DNA from: an uncultured Bacteroidales bacterium
GTDB taxonomy: Bacteria; Bacteroidota; Bacteroidia; Bacteroidales; P3
Direction of reading: 5' to 3'
Assembly: GCA_900317955.1 (NCBI GenBank)
Contig: ONIP01000002.1
Span: forward strand, 1 to 64,000
Length of the DNA stretch: 64,000 nt
The position numbers and the translations under genes were made by a program. Shown one piece after another: positions 1-8,804 of this stretch. The notes beneath the pieces are model-generated. The model ran no database searches and was not told the DNA's origin. It saw nothing but the letters and a program-made list of their open reading frames with translations. Each line of letters starts with the position of its first letter. The stretch's first letter is position 1.

Positions 1-84
1 AAATCTCTGTGCTGATGCCGAACCTGCCCCTAATATCGTCAGAACAATTAGTCCAACCATGCATTTTCTTATCTTGCTTTTCAT
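1..84 (-). CDS. Secreted protein, N-terminal fragment (signal peptide)
   Basis: Only the first 28 codons are inside the window. They read as a classical signal peptide: a basic n-region (KSKIRK), a hydrophobic core around VGLIVLTILGAG and an Ala-Ser-Ala-Gln cleavage site, so the product is exported. The function cannot be read because the mature protein lies outside the window. A TATCTTTG string at 88-95 on the same strand lies only three bases before the ATG, so if it is a promoter the message would be essentially leaderless; transcription from the upstream DUF4421-like gene is the alternative. Confidence 0.7.
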   Translation of the reverse strand, partial: MKSKIRKCMVGLIVLTILGAGSASAQRF

Positions 85-134
85 AACCAAAGATATTTAT
101 TTAAATTAAAATAGTATACTGTTTAAATACATTC

Positions 135-1271
135 TCAGAAGCGGAACCCACCATAAATCATCATCAAACTATCAAAAGTCATCAACTTCATACCGTCATG
201 GGCGCCACCCCAGTAATGTGACAACATGCAAACCGCTCCGGCCACCCATCGCTCGTTAATATTCCATAGCCCTGCCAGTCGTGCCATCGCTGAAAACGAA
301 AAATGCTCCTGCTCGGCATAATTATATATCTCGTTTCGAATCTGAGTAAACGACTCTCGTTCAGTTGTGGGCCAAGACGACAACTCTCCGTTAGGGCCGA
401 TCTCCACCGAGTTGAAATACGACCAGCGCAGCATCGGCAGCAACGACACATGCAGCATCCATCTCCCCTCTTCCCACACCTTGTTATATGCATACCCCAC
501 GCCTACAAGCAAATTCCAGCTTAGCACATTCAGCGTATCGGCATAATAAGGCGTCGGAAATTGAATCTGTCCAAAAAAATCATGGTCAAAACCCAGATAA
601 GAGGCAAAAATGGATGCCCCCGCTATCACACTCCCTGCACTCTTTTTCTGCCATGTGGTTTGCGACAACGCCGACGCATACGAAAACTTCTTATTGTTAA
701 ATACATAGTAAGTGTTCAACTCAAGCAAGATCAGTTCCGGCCCTTTCAAACCCGGCAGCCTGCCTGTCCCGCCATCCTTGTTCTCATTGTCCACCCACGA
801 CAAACTGGTGTGAAGCCTCCGGAAATTGTCCAACTTAAAATCGAACCCAAACGCTCTTCCGTACGACGACAAACTCAAATACAAATCCGACTTGTTGCTC
901 AATCTGGGTCCGAAACTCAATCCCCAGCCGCGGTAATACAATCCCGCCGACAACTTGCTCGACAACCCAGTTGTATTTTCCAAGTCAAAATAACTGTTCT
1001 TGTCCGTCATAAACGGCATGTGCATCGAGATAGTCGTCAACGCCATTTTCCCTATCAACTTGGCTTGCCATGGATGCTCCCGCGGATATTCCACATATCC
1101 CGGCTCATATCCCTTGGTCTGGGCACGTTCTCGCCATCGGCTGAACCATCCCCACGCCTCCACAAAAACATTTTTCTTCTCCCTTGACGTCGAATCAACT
1201 ACCTGTGCACCCCCTGTTTCAGGGCACAATACCGTAAATATCAGTAATATGACAACTATATACTTCTTCAT
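135..1271 (-). CDS. DUF4421-like outer-membrane/secreted protein
   Basis: A 378-residue exported protein. The start is placed at the Met-Lys-Lys of the signal peptide (ending near ETGGAQ) because a TATTTTTG promoter box lies 10 bases upstream; an earlier in-frame Met would fall inside the promoter. The mature part is rich in aromatic, amphipathic strands (YYRGWGLSFG, YLSLSSYGRAFGFDF and similar) typical of a beta-barrel, and the DKNSYFD opening followed by strand-rich sequence resembles the DUF4421 family of Bacteroidota. The family has no established function; an outer-membrane location is an inference. It lies upstream of the truncated secreted-protein gene on the same strand. Confidence 0.6.
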   Translation of the reverse strand: MKKYIVVILLIFTVLCPETGGAQVVDSTSREKKNVFVEAWGWFSRWRERAQTKGYEPGYVEYPREHPWQAKLIGKMALTTISMHMPFMTDKNSYFDLENTTGLSSKLSAGLYYRGWGLSFGPRLSNKSDLYLSLSSYGRAFGFDFKLDNFRRLHTSLSWVDNENKDGGTGRLPGLKGPELILLELNTYYVFNNKKFSYASALSQTTWQKKSAGSVIAGASIFASYLGFDHDFFGQIQFPTPYYADTLNVLSWNLLVGVGYAYNKVWEEGRWMLHVSLLPMLRWSYFNSVEIGPNGELSSWPTTERESFTQIRNEIYNYAEQEHFSFSAMARLAGLWNINERWVAGAVCMLSHYWGGAHDGMKLMTFDSLMMIYGGFRF

Positions 1272-1281
1272 AACCAAGATG

Positions 1282-1289
1282 CAAAAATA
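1282..1289 (-). promoter_or_regulatory. Bacteroidota -7 box (TATTTTTG) of the DUF4421-like gene
   Basis: TATTTTTG followed by C, matching the TAnnTTTG consensus, 10 bases before the chosen ATG at 1271. Confidence 0.6.
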
Positions 1290-1342
1290 CATTTTTTTAT
1301 TCTTCCATGCAATCCAAAGCCATTAATTCAAGAAAAAAAGCG

Positions 1343-1350
1343 TATCTTTG
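1343..1350 (+). promoter_or_regulatory. Bacteroidota -7 box (TATCTTTG) of the DUF3857 operon
   Basis: TATCTTTG followed by C, 34 bases before the ATG at 1385. It is divergent from the promoter at 1282-1289, so the 100-bp gap drives genes both ways. Confidence 0.65.
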
Positions 1351-1384
1351 CATTTTGAAATACAGTATAAAATATACACACAAT

Positions 1385-3295
1385 ATGAAACACAAAATTC
1401 TACTCATCCCCGTCGTGCTGGTTCTCCTGGCACTCCCCGTCAACGCCCAGCACAAAACTGTCCTCTACGACAGCACCTCCGTTGTCATGGAGGAATCCGG
1501 CCTCAGCCACGTCATCAACCATCAGCGCATCCGCGCCAACGACTTCGACGGCTGCCGCGACCTCGCTACCGTCAAAGTCGACTACGACCCCCTTTCTGCC
1601 TACGTCGAATTCCGTCAGGTTCTCCTCCACCATTTCGACGGCACCACCGAGGACGTTCTCCTGCGCGTCTATGACTACGTCGCCCCTGCTCGCCTCATCT
1701 ACTGGGGTGCTAGCCAGAAAATGGTCGAAATAGGTCACCTCGACCCCGGCGATGAAATCGAATTCGTCACCTACCGCAAAGGTTTCACCTACGCCCTCCT
1801 CGCCGAAGACAACGACGACAAATACATCCCCCCCATGCGCGGCCATTTCTACGACATTGTCCCCTTCTGGAGCGACAACCCCGTCAACAAGAAAGTCTAC
1901 CAAGTCAGCGTCCTCACCAACAAAAACCTCCGGTTCGCTCTCTACAACTGCGGCAACTCCCCTCAATGCAACGTCTCCATCGATAGCACCGTGGAAGGCG
2001 ACCGCACCGTCTACACCTTCACCAAAGACAATATCACCCCCCTCAAACGCGAACCCCGCGCCCTCGCCAACAACGACATCCAGCCCAAACTCCTCCTCAG
2101 CACCAGCCCCGACTGGCAGGCCAAATCCGTCTGGTTCTACAATGTGAACGAAGACTACGGCAGCTTCGTCCCCACTCCCGAAGTACAGGCCAAAGTAAAC
2201 GAACTCCTCGCCTCCGCCACCAACGAACACGACAGCATCGCCATCCTCACCCACTGGGTGGCCGACAACATCCGCTATGCCGGCATCAGCATGGGACCCG
2301 GCGAAGGCTACACCCTCCACAACGCACAGATGAACTTCACCGACCGCTGCGGAGTCTGCAAAGACAAAGCCGGCATGCTCGTAACCATGCTCCGCGCCGC
2401 CGGCTTCAAAGCCTATGCTGCCATGACCATGGCTCACGAACGCATCGACCGCATCCCCGCCGACCAATTCAACCACAGTGTCTGCGCCGTACAACACCGC
2501 GACGGCTCTTTCGAGATGCTCGACCCCACTTGGGTGCCCAACGTGCGTGAGCTCTGGTCAAGCGCCGAGCAGCAACAAGGCTACCTCATCGGCCTCCCCC
2601 AAGGCGCCGACCTCGCCTACACCCCCCTCTCCGCTCCCGAAAACCACTACGTCCGTATCACCGCCAACACCGCCATCGGTGAAGACGGCACCCTCGCCGG
2701 TCAAATCACCATCACCGCCGAAGGCCAGAGCGACCGAGCTGTCCGCGGCGTCTTCAGCTCCCGCACCGACGAATGGATGCGCAACCTCGAATACGAACTC
2801 CTCAAAATAGCCCCCTCCGCCCGCATCTCCAAAATCTCCCACACCGACAACGACAAATACCTCTCCCAACCCGTCTCCATCACCTATTTCTTCTCCATCC
2901 CCAACTATGCCGTTGTCGACAAAAACACCCTCGTCTTCACTCCGCTCTCAGCCCGCAACTTCTACAGCCGTGCCATGAGCCACCTCTCCTTCGACACCGC
3001 TCCAACCTCTCGCACCCAACCCTTTGCTGACGCCTGCTCTCGCCTCGTCGAAATCAAAGAAACCATCACCCTCCCCACGGCCTACAAACAACTCCACTTC
3101 CCCTTTGTCAACGGCGTAGCCAACCCCGCCGCAAGCTTCGGCTGCCAATACTGGATGGAAGGCAACACCCTCACCTTTGCCGAAAGCACCCTCCTCGGCA
3201 AACGCGTCTACGACCCACAAGACTGGCCCTTCTTCCGCCAGGCCGTCGCCAACCAACAGAAATTAGCCTCCACTCCCGTCATTCTCACCAAATAA
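1385..3295 (+). CDS. DUF3857 / transglutaminase-like secreted protein, catalytic triad intact
   Basis: A 636-residue exported protein. Start chosen at the signal peptide (MKHKILL...ALPVNAQ), 34 bases after a TATCTTTG box; the longer frame would begin upstream of the promoter. Residues ~25-250 look like the DUF3857 beta-sandwich domain; residues ~270-400 form a transglutaminase-like papain fold with Cys325 (GVCKDKAG), His364 (FNHSV) and Asp380 (LDPTW) in the expected order. The C-terminal part is a further beta-rich domain. The family acts on unknown envelope substrates; peptidase or amidase chemistry is possible. It is cotranscribed with a paralogue 48 bases downstream. Codon use is extreme, with C-ending codons dominating, which leaves long spurious frames open on the other strand. 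Confidence 0.85.
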   Translation: MKHKILLIPVVLVLLALPVNAQHKTVLYDSTSVVMEESGLSHVINHQRIRANDFDGCRDLATVKVDYDPLSAYVEFRQVLLHHFDGTTEDVLLRVYDYVAPARLIYWGASQKMVEIGHLDPGDEIEFVTYRKGFTYALLAEDNDDKYIPPMRGHFYDIVPFWSDNPVNKKVYQVSVLTNKNLRFALYNCGNSPQCNVSIDSTVEGDRTVYTFTKDNITPLKREPRALANNDIQPKLLLSTSPDWQAKSVWFYNVNEDYGSFVPTPEVQAKVNELLASATNEHDSIAILTHWVADNIRYAGISMGPGEGYTLHNAQMNFTDRCGVCKDKAGMLVTMLRAAGFKAYAAMTMAHERIDRIPADQFNHSVCAVQHRDGSFEMLDPTWVPNVRELWSSAEQQQGYLIGLPQGADLAYTPLSAPENHYVRITANTAIGEDGTLAGQITITAEGQSDRAVRGVFSSRTDEWMRNLEYELLKIAPSARISKISHTDNDKYLSQPVSITYFFSIPNYAVVDKNTLVFTPLSARNFYSRAMSHLSFDTAPTSRTQPFADACSRLVEIKETITLPTAYKQLHFPFVNGVANPAASFGCQYWMEGNTLTFAESTLLGKRVYDPQDWPFFRQAVANQQKLASTPVILTK

Positions 3296-3343
3296 GTATA
3301 CCAATAACCATTATTGTCACACAATCATATCAACATTTCACTC

Positions 3344-4753
3344 ATGAAAAAAATAATCCTCACCATCATAACGCTGGCCGTCGCCACCATCGCCATGGCG
3401 CAGTCCAAACAACCCGACGCTGAGTACAACCTCATCCGCCGCAGTTACAAAGTCAATAGCGACAGCACCATGGAGCTCCGTTTCCATAAAGAAATCGTGC
3501 TCCTCCGCAACCGTGCCATCACCGCTTACGCCGACAAGGGCGAAACCTTCATCACCTACAACCCCGCTTTCGAAACCCTCACCATCAACGAATGCTACAC
3601 CATCCGTCCCGACGGCACCAAAGTCAACACCCCGCAGAACGCCTTCGTTCTCCAACTTCCCTCCGAATGCGCCAACTGCGGCCGCCTCAACGACCTCCGC
3701 GAAATGGCCATCGTTCACACTGCCCTCGAATACAACTGCACCATCGTCCTCGACTACACCCTCAAACGTCGCGCCTCCTTCCTCGCCGAACGCTTCAACC
3801 TCAACCAGGACTGCCCCGTCAAACGCTATGAAATACGCTACGCCGACGGCCACACCGATGTCCACAACAACATACCCCAAACCGTCAACGAACCCTACAT
3901 GCCTGTCAGAACAGACTATGACATCGAATTCCAACTCGGCGCCAAACCCACCTATACCGCCGAGCAATCCCTCCCCGACGCTGCCACACTCCTCTCCTCG
4001 CTCAAATGCTCCGACAGCAAAGAATATGCCGCTGCTATCCGCAACTGGGTAGTAGACTATGTAACACTCAACCCCGTCGACCTCGCCCGTGTCAACTACG
4101 CCATGACCCCCGCCGCCGAAGTCTTCAACAGTAACTGCGGCACACTCCTTGACAAAACCGGCCTCCTCGCAGCCATGCTCAACCAAGCTGGCTTCCGCGC
4201 AACCATCGTCGACAATAGCCTCAATGTCTTTGGCGACCGCCCCCTCGAGGTTGAAGTCTCCATCAACGGCAACAACTACCGCCTCAACGCCTCCAGCAAA
4301 ACTCCCCTCCTCACCGAGAGCGAAAAAGCCGACGCAGCCAACGTGGCCTCAGCACCCGTCTACATCGACCGCGCTCTTGAATGGAAACCCGACACCATCG
4401 TCGACAACTACGTCCGCATCACCCTCCCCGTCGAACAGCAAGGCATCCGCATCGACCCCGCCAAACTCACCCCACACCGCCAAAGCGACGTCCAAACCTC
4501 CGCAACCAGCGAATTCTACCACTATACCCTCCCCCTCCCCAAAGGAGCCAAACTCATCGGAGGCGAAGTCAACATTGAATACACCAACAATGTCGGCAGC
4601 ATCAACATCATCGTCAAGCAGAAAAAGAACCGACTGCTCATCACCCGCAGCCTGCGCCTGCGCAAAGCGCTCATCAACAAAACCGACTACCCCGCCTTCC
4701 GTCAACTAATGAGCGACTGGAATAGCCACCGCGAACTCTTCTTCAGTCTATGA
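3344..4753 (+). CDS. DUF3857 protein with degenerate transglutaminase domain
   Basis: A 469-residue exported paralogue of the preceding gene, with signal peptide MKKIILTIITLAVATIAMAQ chosen as start. The DUF3857 part (for example NECYTIRPDGTKVNT) is well kept. In the transglutaminase part the segment NCGTLLDKTGLL aligns with RCGVCKDKAGML of the paralogue: the first Cys is kept (Cys265) but the catalytic Cys is Leu268, and no NHS-type His or LDPTW-type Asp follows. It is therefore probably catalytically dead, perhaps a binding partner of its neighbour. A 28-codon membrane peptide gene overlaps its stop codon. Confidence 0.8.
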   Translation: MKKIILTIITLAVATIAMAQSKQPDAEYNLIRRSYKVNSDSTMELRFHKEIVLLRNRAITAYADKGETFITYNPAFETLTINECYTIRPDGTKVNTPQNAFVLQLPSECANCGRLNDLREMAIVHTALEYNCTIVLDYTLKRRASFLAERFNLNQDCPVKRYEIRYADGHTDVHNNIPQTVNEPYMPVRTDYDIEFQLGAKPTYTAEQSLPDAATLLSSLKCSDSKEYAAAIRNWVVDYVTLNPVDLARVNYAMTPAAEVFNSNCGTLLDKTGLLAAMLNQAGFRATIVDNSLNVFGDRPLEVEVSINGNNYRLNASSKTPLLTESEKADAANVASAPVYIDRALEWKPDTIVDNYVRITLPVEQQGIRIDPAKLTPHRQSDVQTSATSEFYHYTLPLPKGAKLIGGEVNIEYTNNVGSINIIVKQKKNRLLITRSLRLRKALINKTDYPAFRQLMSDWNSHRELFFSL

Positions 4754-4836
4754 ATGGCGCACTCTGGGCACTCTTCTGCGCCCTCCTTTGGACTGCCGGA
4801 ATGATATACTTCGACAGCCGCAAAAAGAAAAAGTAA
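4750..4836 (+). CDS. 28-residue single-pass membrane peptide
   Basis: A tiny reading frame that starts in an ATGA overlap with the stop codon of the degenerate transglutaminase gene, the usual arrangement for translational coupling. The product is MNGALWALFCALLWTAGMIY followed by FDSRKKKK: one hydrophobic helix of about 18 residues and a strongly basic tail, the topology of a small inner-membrane protein with a cytoplasmic C-terminus. A strong terminator begins 75 bases downstream, so the peptide is the last gene of the unit. I do not recognise it; translation has not been shown. Confidence 0.5.
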   Translation: MNGALWALFCALLWTAGMIYFDSRKKKK

Positions 4837-4910
4837 CACTCGGCATTAGCTGTAGATTCGCTCCAAACGGGTCTCTTCACCGCCAAGCAATCTATACAAA
4901 TCCGACCATT

Positions 4911-4957
4911 AAAGGTATCTTGTACCCCCCTCACCGGCAAGCAAGATACCTTTTTTC
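4911..4957 (+). terminator. Rho-independent terminator of the DUF3857 operon
   Basis: AAGGTATCTTG at 4912-4922 pairs perfectly with CAAGATACCTT at 4942-4952 (11 bp, 19-base C-rich loop) and runs into a T-rich stretch. Confidence 0.8.
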
Positions 4958-5091
4958 TTTGTGCCACACCGGCATCACCCACCGCCACGTCTCGACCCAT
5001 CTCGTTAGACGCGCCAAACAAAAACAATCGGAAAACCAAACTTACGCCATGCTAAAGAGAACTTATATTGATCACTCCAAATGAGTGAGAT

Positions 5092-5182
5092 ATGAATAAC
5101 ACCGTACTAATAGCGGTGTTTATCCATAGCAACGCAGTGCGTCCCGACTGGGACGCCACATGAAAACAAATTAATAGAGCCC
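5092..5182. repeat. Hairpin-rich intergenic element, copy 1
   Basis: Between the terminator and the META-domain gene lies a compact element with two hairpins, AACACCG/CGGTGTT (5098-5104 with 5114-5120) and GCGTCCC/GGGACGC (5139-5145 with 5150-5156), ending in ATTAATAGAGCCC (5170-5182) and TCTTA. The same 13-base end motif, again downstream of a hairpin and followed by TCTTA after one extra base, recurs at 9551-9563. A 23-codon frame (5092-5163) runs through it but is probably incidental. This looks like a dispersed palindromic repeat. Confidence 0.45.
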
Positions 5183-5192
5183 TCTTAAAACG

Positions 5193-5690
5193 TCATTTAT
5201 CCATGCGCTCGAACTTCAGGACCTTCCCGTCGGAATAAATCAACTTCAACTCTGCCGAATCCACCTCACACTTAAACGTATTATTGTTCAGCACATTCAG
5301 AAAAGCCTTCTCATAGCCCCAGCGGTCGCTGGCATACGTCAGCACACCAATCTTGAAACTTACCGAATCCTCCTCAAGACTATAGCGGCCGTGCAAATCG
5401 TTCGACACGCCGCGCCCCACCACAGTCTGATTCTGGTTAAACTTTATCCAAGTCTTCGCCGACCACGTATAACCCTGACTGTCGGGCAGGCTGTCGGTAA
5501 TGTCCCATAAATTGGTCAAACGCCACTTCACCCCCACAAGCAACTCCTCGTCAACCTGCTGAACCGACACTCCGTTGCCTGCCGAAGCATGGCGCGGGGA
5601 AGTCTGAACCGTGAACGAAAGCAACAAAACCGTAGCCAATCCAGCAACGGCGGCAAATGCCAAGAAATGTTTACGTAATAAATACTTCAT
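5193..5690 (-). CDS. META-domain (HslJ-like) protein with N-terminal membrane anchor
   Basis: 165 residues, start taken at MKYLLRKHFLAFAAVAGLAT because it gives a signal/anchor sequence and sits 37 bases after a TATTTTTG box; a longer frame would overrun the promoter. The globular part (residues ~50-165) has the META/HslJ layout: WRLTNLW, a WIKFNQNQTVVGRG strand pair, GRYSLEEDSVSF, a helix (EKAFLNVLNN) and a final ELKLIYSDGKVLKFERM hairpin. The family is linked to envelope stress in some bacteria, but no biochemical role is firmly known here. Monocistronic. Confidence 0.65.
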   Translation of the reverse strand: MKYLLRKHFLAFAAVAGLATVLLLSFTVQTSPRHASAGNGVSVQQVDEELLVGVKWRLTNLWDITDSLPDSQGYTWSAKTWIKFNQNQTVVGRGVSNDLHGRYSLEEDSVSFKIGVLTYASDRWGYEKAFLNVLNNNTFKCEVDSAELKLIYSDGKVLKFERMDK

Positions 5691-5727
5691 AATCCTGAAA
5701 CTATTAAAACATACATTTTTCAATCTG

Positions 5728-5735
5728 CAAAAATA
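5728..5735 (-). promoter_or_regulatory. Bacteroidota -7 box (TATTTTTG) of the META-domain gene
   Basis: TATTTTTG followed by C, 37 bases before the ATG at 5690. Confidence 0.6.
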
Positions 5736-6023
5736 CAAAAAATAATTCATTCCGCAACATTTTTTGCCCCAACGCCCCTCCTTCGCCCCAACCATACTTA
5801 TTCCACAATTCCTTCTCATTCCTGTTCCACTCCGATTCTGGAAAAGAACAGTTTTTCAAAAGTAATATGCAAGAAAAATGACCGAACATATACAAAAGTC
5901 AAGAAAAGCAATACAGCACCCAAGTACGCAAAAAAAACGCCACAAACCAGTGCATAAACAGGCAGCAACGACGATACCAAATTAAAGATGATATATATTT
6001 TTTAATAATCAAAAAAAAAAACG

Positions 6024-6031
6024 TATCTTTG
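6024..6031 (+). promoter_or_regulatory. Bacteroidota -7 box (TATCTTTG) of the WG-repeat/pyrC operon
   Basis: TATCTTTG followed by C, 21 bases before the ATG at 6053. Confidence 0.65.
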
Positions 6032-6052
6032 CAACTTTGAAATAGCACGAAT

Positions 6053-7429
6053 ATGAAACGATTCATTTTGATTCTAACAACTACTTTCATGCTGACAGGC
6101 AGCGCATTAGCACAAACGTTAGCCTTTGACGACATAGGCATGAAGTATGGCTACAAAAACAGTAACGGCATCTGGCAGATACCCCCGCGCTATCAGGTGG
6201 CCTTTGCATTCCAGCATCAGGACCGCAAATTTGCCGTAGTAAAATATGACGGCCGTTGGGGCTGCATCGACGAAAGCGGGAACATGATTGTGCGCAACAT
6301 CTTCCGCACCCAGGAGGAAGCCCAAGAAGCCGGCGACCATTGGTATTCCGCCGAAGAACCCGGCAAATGGATCTACCCCGCCGAGAATCCCGCCGACCAC
6401 AAGTGGGGCTTTGTCAACTACTATGGCCAGTGGAAATATGAGCCCGCCTACGAAGGTGCCGGCAAATACTACGGAGAAGAACCGATGAGCTTTGCCACCG
6501 TCAAGATGGAAGGCCGCTGGGGCTGCATCGATGCCAAGGGCATTCTCATCATCAACAACATTTTCGAAAACCAACAAGACGCCGAGGAGGCAGGACACCA
6601 GTGGATAGTGGGCCGCCATTACGACACATGGCGCATTGCCCTCACCAACCCCAAGAATGTGAACCAATGGGGCATTGTCAACTACCTTGGCCGCTGGGTA
6701 GTACAACCGCAGTACTCCCTGATACGCCAGTTCGCAGGCGAACACAACTACATCTATACCCAGGCAATGAAAGGTGGCCGCTGGGGCAATATCGACCGCG
6801 ACGGCAACGTTATCAGCGATTTTATTTTCAGCAAGGAAGAGGACTGTGTATATGCCCTGTCGCAGATAGAGCACGGCCGCGACCTCGATGGATGGCGCCT
6901 TCCCGAAATGCGCACCGACACCAACCTGTGGGGTTGGGTGAAAGCCGACGGTACCTGGGCTATCCAGCCTACCTTCCTCGAAGTATCACGCTTCCCCAAT
7001 GATACAGGTCTTTTCGCTACCGCAAAATGCGAGAACGGCCTCTGGGCCAGCATCCACGAGGACGGACGCCTGCTGTCAAAACCCGTGTTCATTCTCTCAA
7101 GCGAGGCCGCAAAAGCCGGCAAGGAGTGGGACGACAACCAGAAAGGCATTGAAGAAGCCGAACTGGGACATTGGCTCTACCCCATCCAAGAGGCTGGAAC
7201 AGGCCACTGGGGATACGTAGATTTTGAAGGTGAATGGGTAATCCTGCCCCGTTTGGAGGATGCCAAACCCTTCATCAACACATGGAACAACCGCGTGGCT
7301 CCCGCCAAAGAAGAAGGTCGTTGGGGCTGTATTGACCACACCGGCCAGTTTGTGGTGAAACCCATCTACAACAACTCCGCCGACGCCTACGTGGCTGCCC
7401 GCCAGTGGGGCGCGAAGAAGAAATTCTAA
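6053..7429 (+). CDS. Secreted WG-repeat protein
   Basis: 458 residues with a signal peptide (MKRFILILTTTFMLTGSALAQ). The mature protein is a chain of WG/KWG beta-repeats (GRWGCIDESGNMIV, KWGFVNYYGQWKYEP, NQWGIVNYLGRWVVQP, NLWGWVKADGTWAIQP, HWGYVDFEGEWVILP and others). They are organised as about five supermodules of roughly 80 residues, each made of two WG units and a helical linker such as TQEEAQEAGDHW or NQQDAEEAGHQW. WG repeats are thought to be binding scaffolds; the ligand is unknown. The stop codon overlaps the start of pyrC (TAATG). Confidence 0.85.
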   Translation: MKRFILILTTTFMLTGSALAQTLAFDDIGMKYGYKNSNGIWQIPPRYQVAFAFQHQDRKFAVVKYDGRWGCIDESGNMIVRNIFRTQEEAQEAGDHWYSAEEPGKWIYPAENPADHKWGFVNYYGQWKYEPAYEGAGKYYGEEPMSFATVKMEGRWGCIDAKGILIINNIFENQQDAEEAGHQWIVGRHYDTWRIALTNPKNVNQWGIVNYLGRWVVQPQYSLIRQFAGEHNYIYTQAMKGGRWGNIDRDGNVISDFIFSKEEDCVYALSQIEHGRDLDGWRLPEMRTDTNLWGWVKADGTWAIQPTFLEVSRFPNDTGLFATAKCENGLWASIHEDGRLLSKPVFILSSEAAKAGKEWDDNQKGIEEAELGHWLYPIQEAGTGHWGYVDFEGEWVILPRLEDAKPFINTWNNRVAPAKEEGRWGCIDHTGQFVVKPIYNNSADAYVAARQWGAKKKF

Positions 7430-8769
7430 TGGACTACATCATTTCAAACGGCACCGTTGTCAACGAAGGCACACTGACTCAGCGCGACCTATTTATACAC
7501 AACGGTCTTATCGTCGAGAACGCTGCAAGCCTGCACAATCCCCAAACTTTCTCAGCAAAAGGATGCTATGTACTGCCAGGCGTCATCGACACGCATGTGC
7601 ACTTCCGCGACCCCGGATTCCCCGCCAAAGCCGACTTCGCAACCGAGAGCCGCGCTGCCCTCGCGGGGGGTGTGACTTCGGTCATCGATATGCCCAACAC
7701 CAATCCGCAGACCACCACCCTCGCCCTGCTGGAAGAGAAAGAACAGATTGCCGCCGCAAAAAGCGCAGTCAACTACGGATTTATGCTCGGTGCCACCAAC
7801 GACAATATCGACGAGTTGCTGGCAATAGACCCGCTGCGCTATGCCGCCATCAAACTGTTTCTGGGCAGCAGCACTGGCAACATGCTGGTGAACAAAGCCG
7901 ATGTATTGGACAAACTCTTTTCCGAAAGCCGCAAACTGATAGTTGCCCACTGCGAAGACGAAAGCATAATACAGGCCAATCTGCGCAATTACAAGATGGA
8001 GTTTGCCGGTAAAGAGGGCGAAAACGCCTCCCTTCACCCGAAGATTCGCAACCGCGAGGCCTGCTTTGTATCCACTTACAAGGCTGTAGAACGCGCCCGC
8101 AAGTACAACACCCGCCTGCATGTGGCTCACATAAGCACTTCCACCGAACTGTCCTTGTTCAGCAACAAGGCCGTGGAAGAGAAGAATATTACCGCCGAAG
8201 TGACTCCTAACCACCTGTGGTTTGACGACCGCGACTATGCCGAACTCGGCAATAAGATAAAGTGCAATCCCGCCATCAAGAGCAACGACGACAGGATAGG
8301 CCTTTGGGGCGGTCTTATGGACGGTGTGGTGGACACGATAGCCACCGACCATGCCCCGCACACATTAGCCGAGAAAGAACAGCGTTATTTCGATGCACCG
8401 GGAGGAATCCCCAGCATTCAGCATTCGCTGCAGATGATGATGGAGGGCTTTTTCAATCCTGCCGCCTGCGAGCGCGACGACCACGAGGAGGTGATGCAAG
8501 AATGGCTGCCACTGATTGTAAGCAAGATGTGCCACAACCCCGCCGTGATATTCGGTATTGAAAACCGCGGCTTTATCCGCCCAGGGTATTATGCCGACCT
8601 GGCCATTCTCGAACCGGGAGAGGAAGTTGTGACCCCTAAAAGCCTGCTGTATAAATGCGGATGGAGCCCCCTCGAAGGACAGACCCTGCACACACGCCTG
8701 CGCCAGGTGTTCCTAAACGGTATGCCCGCAGGCCAAAGCACCGCCATGGCACTGAAATTTACGAAATAA
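7429..8769 (+). CDS. pyrC: Dihydroorotase
   Basis: 446 residues. Catalyses ring closure of N-carbamoyl-aspartate to dihydroorotate in pyrimidine synthesis, in the cytoplasm. Visible metal-site motifs in order: DTHVHFRDPG, the Lys of AIKLFLGSSTGNM (the carboxylated lysine of class I enzymes), the His of AHCEDE, VAHIST, and DHAPHT. Length fits the class I family. The ATG overlaps the WG-repeat stop codon by one base, fixing the start. Cotranscription with a secreted WG-repeat protein and a lipoprotein is not functionally obvious. Confidence 0.95.
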   Translation: MDYIISNGTVVNEGTLTQRDLFIHNGLIVENAASLHNPQTFSAKGCYVLPGVIDTHVHFRDPGFPAKADFATESRAALAGGVTSVIDMPNTNPQTTTLALLEEKEQIAAAKSAVNYGFMLGATNDNIDELLAIDPLRYAAIKLFLGSSTGNMLVNKADVLDKLFSESRKLIVAHCEDESIIQANLRNYKMEFAGKEGENASLHPKIRNREACFVSTYKAVERARKYNTRLHVAHISTSTELSLFSNKAVEEKNITAEVTPNHLWFDDRDYAELGNKIKCNPAIKSNDDRIGLWGGLMDGVVDTIATDHAPHTLAEKEQRYFDAPGGIPSIQHSLQMMMEGFFNPAACERDDHEEVMQEWLPLIVSKMCHNPAVIFGIENRGFIRPGYYADLAILEPGEEVVTPKSLLYKCGWSPLEGQTLHTRLRQVFLNGMPAGQSTAMALKFTK

Positions 8770-8804
8770 ACAATATTCAAAACGAACCTAAAAAAATTAC
8801 TATT

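Larger units (their letters stand above)
5691..6052. other. Divergent intergenic region
   Basis: This 362-base gap between the META-domain gene and the WG-repeat gene holds their two divergent promoters and an A/T-rich stretch; I see no gene or repeat in the remainder. Confidence 0.6.

Noticed and set aside
5092..5163. 23-codon peptide in the hairpin element
   Set aside because: It runs through both hairpins of a repeat-like element and lacks any coding signature.
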